Shown here piece after piece: positions 57,039 to 64,000 of a stretch of DNA of 64,000 nt; within the stretch, counting starts at the first letter, position 1, and the number at the start of each line of letters is the position of its first letter. The notes under the pieces were generated by a model. That model was not told where the DNA came from. It saw nothing but the letters and a program-made list of their open reading frames with translations, and did no database searches. A program made the translations under genes and the position numbers. Source of the stretch: Lineus longissimus (Eukaryota; Nemertea; Pilidiophora; Heteronemertea; Lineidae); contig NC_088326.1 in the NCBI RefSeq assembly GCF_910592395.1, forward strand, positions 6,515,001-6,579,000. Reading direction: 5' to 3'.

Positions 57039-59736
57039 CACGTGACTTCATCGACGAGTGTGCGAAATCCTTTTGTTCAGCCTCATTCAGCCTTTTGTCG
57101 CCTCCTTGGTCGGTCGACTGGCTTCCCCTCCTGTCCATTTTGCTTTTCTCGGATTTTCGACCACAGTATTTTGTGTCTTTCCTCTCAGGCTTGCCTGAAT
57201 CTCACGGCTCTTTATCTATCTTTCTTCGGGTCACCCTAGGGAGCTTCTTCGCTCGGCTAGGGGGGACGACATCGTAGCAAACCATTGGGGGGCGTGCTCG
57301 AGCCAGAGATATGAGATATATATATGTAACTGTCGCCTTGGGAGTCTTGCGTAGGCTCGCCAGTGAGCACAGTGGAGATGAATCGGGCGTTGCAGTTCCT
57401 CTCTGAACGCGCCGATAGGCGATTATATAGGGGAAGTCACGCTCGACTATTTTTTAGTCTGATTCGAACTCGAAAATTTTCTACAATTTTACATCGCCAA
57501 AGCCAGACAGTGCACATATATATATTGGGCAAGCTTACGTCAGAGTCACTCTACGAGCTGTCAGTTCGCCCTTGCGTAATTTTAGAATTTTCGGGCGATT
57601 CCTCGCCATGCGGGCAAGAGCAAAATTTCTAAGCCGGCATTTGTGTCCCTTGTTTCGTAAGTACAAAGCCTAGAGTTCCTAAACCCATGTCAGATAACAA
57701 GGAATAGCGCCCTTGTTTAGCTCTTTACTTCCACCCGGGGTAACTTCCCTAGTGATCTTTTTCACGTGGGTGGGGGGTTGAGAGCTTTCTGTCCTTCCTA
57801 AATGTAATCTCTATTTGTTTTGCAGAATCAACGCTTTAGAGCGTATAACGTGCCAACATGGGAACTAAAACGCCATTTGATCCGGTGTCAGTTTCGCGCT
57901 CTGCAAGGTTCTCGCAAAGCTGGGTAAACCTCAAGGGACAGAAAGCCCAACTCCCCGCCCAATTTTGCCCAAAATTTGAGGACGTTTTTTCCCGGCGGCT
58001 GAGCTTTGATGTAAATAGTATTGCGCTAAGAGACCCAGATAATTTCGTTGCCGGCCAGTTGCACGAGCATGCCAGTTCTTGGGATGAAATTCTTCCCCCT
58101 GACGACCCTATGTCGCAACAGTACAGCCACTGGCTACATAATGGAGGGGACATAGAGCCATTTTTTAAGCATTTCAAGGGAAATTTTAAAGGGCAAGCAT
58201 TTGACTCTCAGCGCCCGCCTTCTGAGTCGTTCCCAAATTCGCCCTCCTGTGCTAAATTTGCAAGCTTTATTGCATCAGAGTTGGAACAAAGAATAAAGCC
58301 ATCTTTAGAGAATGCGGTAGAGGTACTTCCTATTGTGACATCCTAGGCGCGGGAAACCCGGCGGCATCTCCGCTCGTTAATTCGTACATAAAACATATAG
58401 CAGGGGAGCAAGCAAGCGCTCAGGTTGTTCCCACTCAGGCCAAGCCAATGTTTCTCTCAAAAATTATCAAAATTGCCGCCTATATTGATGATCAAATAAC
58501 TCGTAGTAACCTGTCGCCAAGGCAACGTTTCGCTCTACATAGAGATCAAGCTTATTTCAAACTTCAATTCTTTGCGGGAGATCGTGCCAGTGATTTAGGC
58601 AGAGTCGCAAGCCAACTTAGACGTGTGCGGCGATTCACGGACAACTCGGGTGTGGCGATATCGCACTCCTTCACAAAGGCGATTAGGGGGGCTACCGGCG
58701 TTTGCAACACTTTCACGGTTACGCGCTGTGCCAATGTTGCTACCTGCCCGATTGCGGGTCTTGACCGTTATGCAAGCTGGGCTCGTTCATGGGCGGTGGA
58801 TCTCTCCTTAGGTTATCTCTTTAGAGTGGTATCGGAAAATGGTACCGTCTTATTAATAAATAAACCCGTATAATACACTACTATGTATCATCGCCTGATC
58901 CATTTCCTACGTACCCTCGGCATATACCAGGGTGAGACCCCTCACAGCATGAGAGCGGGTTGCTCTATCACCCTAGCACTTTCTGATACGCAGCAACCTC
59001 TACACACTCTCGTGAAAGAACGCCACCGACACGATCGCCACCGACACGATGAGGCACGTGGGTTGGTCGACAAGAAAATCTTATGCTTATTACACTAAGG
59101 AAGGCTCGTTGAAGCGAGCTATCGCCGTTGCCCGTAGTTTGGCTAGCTCCTCAAGTGCACCACTCAGGCTGGAAAGAGAGTTCGAGCAGTATGCATCCTT
59201 TAATGCCTTGCCGCCAGCGCTATATAATTTTCACGCAAATCTGATTCAGCACAAAATACGATTAGATTGTAAGCGCTCATTCAATTACATTAGTTCCTTA
59301 ATTCAATGATATGAATGCATACATGTTCACAACGAGGACTTCTATATCACGGTAATCGCAGGCCCCTAAACCAAAACTCTTCATCAAGTTCTAGCTTCTA
59401 TCATCATTCTCACTAAAGTGATTTCGCTAATAATACGTTTTGCGTTTGCATCATGTTAACTCCCGTTTCTGTAGCCGTATGTCACGTATATACATGTACT
59501 CTTGGTTCAAAGGAATAAAAGTATCTCTGTATAAGATATATCCGCCTTGTATAATTTTTCTTTCACGCGTTGGAGAAGCTATAGGAGTTTTGGGAGTGGT
59601 GGGAGTGTTGGAATAGGAATGAGTGAGATTTTGCCTGGCGCATTCGAAATTGAAGGAATGTCGTGCTCATTTCCTCCCAATACTCTTCCTCATGAGCACA
59701 CGATTGGATGGAGTCACGTGGGGTGCTATCACACCC
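57039..59736 (+). mobile_element. Tyrosine-recombinase (DIRS-like) element E1
   Basis: It starts CACGTGACTTCATCGACGAG right after host CACACCC (57032-57038) and ends GGAGTCACGTGGGGTGCTAT plus CACACCC (59730-59736). The ends are inverted relative to each other (CACCCCACGTGACT on both). Inside are the start of a DIRS-type polyprotein and a tyrosine recombinase; the reverse transcriptase and RNase H expected between them are absent. A shorter element with the same ends (E2) follows directly. Confidence 0.75.
57858..59309 (+). pseudogene. DIRS-like ORF: N-terminal leader fused to a tyrosine recombinase, RT deleted
   Basis: 57858-58346 encodes a leader (MGTKTPFDPVS to FPNSPSCAKFASFIASELEQ) that I recognise from DIRS-type proteins, where it precedes the RT. 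After a stop at 58344 the frame GAGNPAASPLVNSYI (about 58350) opens a tyrosine recombinase: FAGDRASDLG with the first Arg (about 58580), a long middle, ETPHSMRAGCSITLAL with HxxR (about 58940), and MRHVGWSTRKSYAYYTK with the catalytic Tyr (about 59075). A stop at 58873 and a frameshift at about 59045, next to a 15-bp tandem duplication, break it. The protein would have recombined element circles with target DNA. A Crypton origin is less likely because of the leader. Confidence 0.72.
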
Positions 59737-59744
59737 CACGTGAC
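59713..59744. repeat. 13-6-13 palindrome at the E1/E2 junction (candidate recombinase site)
   Basis: GTCACGTGGGGTG (59713-59725), spacer CTATCA (59726-59731), CACCCCACGTGAC (59732-59744). The arms are perfect reverse complements. It is made by joining an element end to an element start, as in a circle or a tandem. The geometry equals that of simple tyrosine-recombinase crossover sites. Confidence 0.7.
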
Positions 59745-60428
59745 TTCCTCGACGAGTGTGCGAAATCCTTTTGTTCGGCCTCATTCAGCCTTTTGCCCCG
59801 AGAGGGGAGGAGAATGGCTGCTCCCCAGCTGTCCCGTTCGAGGAGACAAGACAACAATTGATTTTTTAAGCCTTTAAGCAGTTAAATTGTCAATGTTTGA
59901 CCGCGACGCATCAAATACTGCGTGGGGTTGTGAATCTGAAATTTAGATTATGTTATTCCGGAGAGTCGGGCAAGTAAATGGTGAAAAATAAACTGGTAGT
60001 TGACCACGGAAATTTTTTGATAATCGACAAATTAGACAGACTTTGATATTTCCACTCTTTTCAGCCAACTGGCAGAAAAACTCAAAACACGCCCCCTATT
60101 ACCCAATTAGCAAAATTCGAAATTAATTTTTTTTTTCATCAAATAATTTCTTTATATCTGTAGACTTGCCACACCAAATATATTTTCAGAACCTCTCCAA
60201 ATATGTACTTGAGAGTTAAAAACATGCACTCGTCTAATTGATAGGCCTAGTTCATACATTAGAGATAGCGTCGTCAGCTTTCTTGAGACGTTTGCTTTGC
60301 CCACCCACCCACCCTAGATCTCCGTCCTTTCGCTTTTCTGCTTTTGCAGATGTCGTGCTCAGTTCCTCCCAATACTCTTCCTCATGAGCACACGATTGGA
60401 TGGATTCACGTGGGGTGCTATCACACCC
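59737..60428 (+). mobile_element. Short tyrosine-recombinase-type element E2 (non-autonomous)
   Basis: It starts CACGTGACTTCCTCGACGAG and ends with the same ~75-bp tail as E1 (TCCTCCCAATACTCTTCCTC, ATGAGCACACGATTGGATGG, TCACGTGGGGTGCTAT) and CACACCC (60422-60428). Only about 690 bp, no recombinase. It sits head-to-tail behind E1 and ends at host Y unit 1. Confidence 0.72.
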
Positions 60429-60740
60429 GCACTTGAGTGGCGCCGGTGTGAATAAATCTACTTGTGTGAATGGTCAATGGCTCATGACGTCATGAAATAA
60501 TTGCGTCACGAGGAAGGAAACAATGGGAATCACGTCCGACGTGGTAACTGTGGGTGCGGTGCGTCATGAATGCAGGATCGGCCAACGCGCGGCCCGTATG
60601 GCATGCGACAAACTGTACCGGAACCAGAATTGTCATGGGTCTGCACAATTTTTTTCAGATTCGATGGACATGATGGATATATGAATTTTGTTTACACTTT
60701 ATACATACGTAACCATTACACTCACTACGTTGTGTGAGTT
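60429..60740. repeat. Y half-unit 1 of the tandem array
   Basis: From GCACTTGAGTGGCGCCGGTG to TACGTTGTGTGAGTT; it matches 61611-61913 apart from small deletions. In the unoccupied unit it directly follows the X half. Confidence 0.78.
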
Positions 60741-61610
60741 AATATGTAAAGAGCAATCTCTAGTGAACTCACACAACTGTTTGACATGGGGGAGCCCCCC
60801 AAACCCCCGTCCTTCTGACATATATAGCCAGTACATTGGGGGATGAGTCCCCCAAACCTTCTCCCCCGTTCTCTGAAAGTGACAGGTTTTAGTCAGTACA
60901 TTGGGGGGAAGGCCCCCCCCCCCATTGGACTCTAAAAATAGAATTCCTTGGAGACGCTGAACAATAAGGCCCCATAAAGAAATAGTCCCCGCCCCGGTAG
61001 CTGTCTCATATCTGCTGGAAGAAGCAGCTATTTGTGGTGAAATAATAATTGAATGCATGTCATGACACCCAGGAGCTTTTTCTCATTTCTGAAACAGTTG
61101 CATGGTTGGAATGAATTTCCAAATCAGTCCGTCAAATCTCTATGCAATGAAAATTGAAATGTCACAACTGTCTCCACCGACGTTGACCTGTCTGTCCTAG
61201 CAGACGATTTTTAAATAAATGATGTGATTGATATACTTGTAGATTGGACTGAATTATTTCTTCAATGATATGAAAATTGAAAACCCTCTGACATGCCTGA
61301 GTACAAAAATGCAGAGGCAAGACACACCATGCATGTCATGACACCCAGGAGCTTTTTCTCATTTCTGAAACAGTTGCATGGTTGGATGAATTTCCAAATC
61401 AGTCCGTCAAATCTCTATCCAAATGGAACATTATGACCACTCTATATTTGTGCAGTAGTGTTAAAACTGACTTTTTTGAAGTAAAGTACGTAAATCGAGA
61501 AGAAGAAGACGTTTACTTCGTCTGCAATGAAATGTCACAACTGTCTCCGCCGACGTTGTTGTCCTGTATGTTCCAGCAGACGATTTTTAGATACATGATG
61601 TCCCACACCC
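60741..61610. repeat. X half-unit 2 of the tandem array
   Basis: Counterpart of 56165-57038, including the GTGACAGGTTTTAGTCAGTA block, internal duplication and the terminal TCCCACACCC at 61601-61610. Here it runs straight into Y, giving the empty insertion site. Confidence 0.8.
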
Positions 61611-61913
61611 GCACTTCAGGACAGTGGCGCCGGTGTGAATAAATCTACTTGCGTGAATGGTCAATGGCTCATGACGTCATGAAATAATTGCGTCACGAGG
61701 AAGGAAACAATGGGAATCATGGTAACTGTGGTTGCGGTGCGTCGTGAAAGCAGGATCGGCCAGCGCGGCCCGTATGGAATGCGACGAACCAGAATTGTCA
61801 TGGGTCTGCACAAATTTTTTCAGATTCGATGGACATGATGGATATATGAATTTTGTTTACACTTTATACATACGTAACCATTACACTCACTACGTTGTGT
61901 GAGTTATAACCTG
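61611..61913. repeat. Y half-unit 2 of the tandem array
   Basis: From GCACTTCAGGACAGTGGCGC to GTTGTGTGAGTT, a near copy of 60429-60740. Downstream to about 62060 is a strongly diverged partial X unit with GGGGGAGCACCCCCGAACCC and AGTACAATGGAGGGGAA. Confidence 0.75.
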
Positions 61914-62393
61914 TTAATATGTAAAGTCAAGGACTTGGTGAGCCCCCCCCCCTTTAGGTCGGGGGAGCACCCCCGAACCCCCCTACGATAGTGTAACGTT
62001 TTTACCCAGTACAATGGAGGGGAAACCCTCCCCCAAACCCCCCCATGTTGGGACCATCCATAGTTCCTTCCGACACTTACACATTTCATTTGTGATGTAT
62101 GAATAGTTGTTTGGCCTACTACGCATTTTGCATGGTACAGTTTGAAAATAGACAGGTTTCGCAGGCATTACGAAGAGCTCCGTACGATGAAGTACGAATA
62201 ATGTAAAATGTATTTTACAGATGATTTATCTGATTATTTCCCCTACTCCTACTGTAACTAAGACGGTATAAAGGCCGAAATCATTTACTAATGACGCGCA
62301 AATGAATCAGTACAGAGTTGAAGTACTTCGTTGTGAAACCTACCTATTAGTTCACTCGTTTGATCCTGATGTACTGATATCAATGAGGATATG

Positions 62394-63398
62394 TATGGCA
62401 AGCCAAAGCGGAAAAAATGCAGTACGTATAGGAACACAAATTTAACGTCAGGACCTTTAATTTTTTATCTAAATTCTCCTTTTTCAATACTTAAAAAATT
62501 CATATCATGAAAAAATTGAAGAGCCTACCATAGAATTAAAGTTTTTTCCTATTGGTTTCGTCTTTTCATCCGTTAATTTTCCCATAAAGCGTAAAAAATA
62601 TCATGTCAAAAAACTTTTTCATACAAGAATTTTTCATTTCGTAAAAATATTTTTTCATAATAGAAAATGTTTCGTTTAGGAAAAATATTTTATCATATCA
62701 GAAATTTTTCGTTCAGTAAAATATTTTTCACATCAGGAGCACGTGATCAGTTAGGAGCACGTGACAACAAAATTTGCTGACGTCATGTTTTGGTACTTTC
62801 GTAGCGTAGCGGTCGTGATCTAAAATTAAAAATCGAAAATGTCTCGCCGCGAGGAGATACAATAAGAATTGTATTTCATCATCTGGATGTCGTCTTTGTG
62901 TCATTTATACCATGTATATTCCCGGTACACGACTTAGATTTCGGGAGGAATTGAATGATACAGGAGGATTACAATATGAAGCATGGAATCATTTTTGCAA
63001 CACGACAATAGTACCAAACAATTTTTGCGGTCAAGTGCTCCTGGAAGGTCACGCGCTCCTGGTATGAAAATGTTTTTACTGAACGAAAAAAGTTCTGATA
63101 TGATAAAAATATTTGTATGATAAACATTTTTCTGTATATAAAAAATGTCTTTACTAAACGAAAAAAAAAATCTTTTTACAGAACGAAATATTTTTAACAT
63201 GATCGATGATAGTTTACGGATATGAAAATATGAAGACAAGATGAATAAAAAGCCCTTTTAAAAAAATTTATGATATGATTTTGTTTTAAAGTATGGAAAA
63301 AAGGAGATTTAAATAAGAAAATGAAAGGTCCTGACGTTAAATTTGTGTTCCTATACAAACAAATGAAGTCCTGCATTTTTTCCGTTTGGCTTGCCATA
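62394..63398. mobile_element. ~1-kb foldback element with ~370-bp arms, 6-bp GATATG repeats
   Basis: TATGGCAAGCCAAA starts and TTTGGCTTGCCATA ends it; GATATG flanks both sides (62388-62393, 63399-63404). Near the ends both arms share TATAGGAACACAAATTTAAC and GTCAGGACCTTT. The inner arm consists of AT-rich units with TTTCGT/TTTCATATC-like phrases up to GGAGCACGTGA at about 62760 and, inverted, near 63040. The centre has no supported ORF. Confidence 0.75.
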
Positions 63399-63404
63399 GA
63401 TATG

Positions 63405-64000
63405 GTGACTGGCAATAAATACTAGTAAAGGTTTTGGTCATCCAACGTTACCATCAACCAAGGTTACCATCAATCAAAAGTGTCTAACAGGCCAACAACA
63501 CGTCGTACGGATGAATGTGATGAAAGTGTGAACGTGAGCAGGCACGATGCCCAATGCCGCACCCCCCGATCCGCGTCTGACAACACGATGGGTGGTCAGT
63601 AAAAGCTGCCCCGCTTTTCAAAAGGTGAATATTATTATGTTAGGTATAACAACTTTGAATATATAAGAAAGTACCGTTGATCAGTACATGACAAATACAA
63701 CTGAATTGCTTCTTAGGAAATGAATATGTCAGTAAATCTAAATAGTGAAATGTGACTAAATAAAATTGACAATTCGGCAAACCAAACTATTCTACAGAAC
63801 AATGGAAATCCCAAATAACTAATATAAAGACTGCTAGATAAGCCATTAAGTTGATCTGACTTTGATGATTTTTCCGTATGGACCCCCCCCCCCCCGTTTT
63901 AGTCCTTTTGGTGAGTCCATTTAATCAAGATTGCATAGGGATTATGAGGTATTAGCCATTCAGTTTGTGCATCTCGGGAATATTTCCTCCCAACTAATGA
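63405..64000. other. No recognisable gene
   Basis: AT-rich, with a short local repeat (GGTTACCATCAA-CAA near 63450) and a poly-C run near 63885. No coding or RNA gene. Confidence 0.45.

Noticed and set aside
57026-57280. Open frames at the start of E1 as genes
   Set aside because: They overlap the terminal repeat of the element (also present in E2) and show no domain.
57858-59309. Recombinase element classed as a Crypton
   Set aside because: The leader before the recombinase matches what I know from DIRS-type polyproteins; Crypton remains possible but second choice.

Overview
This is eukaryotic, animal DNA: genes are split by introns with GT-AG borders, intergenic space is AT-rich, and nearly every kilobase carries transposon sequence of metazoan type. 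The mix (Tx1-like and CR1-like LINEs, a DIRS-like tyrosine-recombinase element, Harbinger, Mutator-like and foldback DNA elements, a tRNA-derived SINE, a SUEL-lectin/mucin gene) suits a marine invertebrate such as a non-vertebrate deuterostome or lophotrochozoan. I cannot fix the phylum from sequence alone.

Layout. 1-3465: no gene, with one local duplication. 3466-14660: a Tx1-like LINE on the minus strand, opened by three later insertions: a 0.2-kb LINE tail (4010-4218), a 3.95-kb inverted-repeat element carrying a gene with an XPG/PIN-nuclease-like core and a Cys-rich tail (9098-13046), and a 1.1-kb repeat made of three ~300-bp monomers (13303-14432). Removing the last two closes an SGNH-hydrolase reading frame. 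14661-21254: no gene, dispersed repeats and a second copy of the 1.1-kb family. 21535-23230: CR1-like LINE. 24488-28958: the best host gene, an acidic coiled-coil protein in at least three exons. 29898-35356: two related Harbinger elements (one with a nearly intact transposase), two foldback elements and a hairpin. 35367-40100: no gene. 40115-41550: SINE copies, a MITE and a perfect mini-palindrome.

42150-51063: a putative secreted SUEL-lectin/mucin gene (signal-peptide exon and lectin+Thr/Pro exon). Its ~8-kb intron contains a 6.2-kb Mutator-like element (42851-49034) with ~100-bp terminal inverted repeats and perfect 9-bp target duplications. That element encodes a decayed intron-containing protein set with a Ulp1/C48 protease, a MULE transposase core, a SWIM finger and a PHD-like finger.

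51064-56164: MITEs only. 56165-62060: a tandem array of a ~1.18-kb unit into which two head-to-tail tyrosine-recombinase elements have integrated. Their junction is a 13-6-13 palindrome like a recombinase crossover site, and an unoccupied copy of the target lies in the same array. 62394-63398: a ~1-kb foldback element. The remainder is gene-free.

Most coding sequence here is selfish and decayed. The items most worth pursuing are the nuclease-like element, the Ulp1-carrying MULE, and the recombinase tandem with its filled and empty sites.
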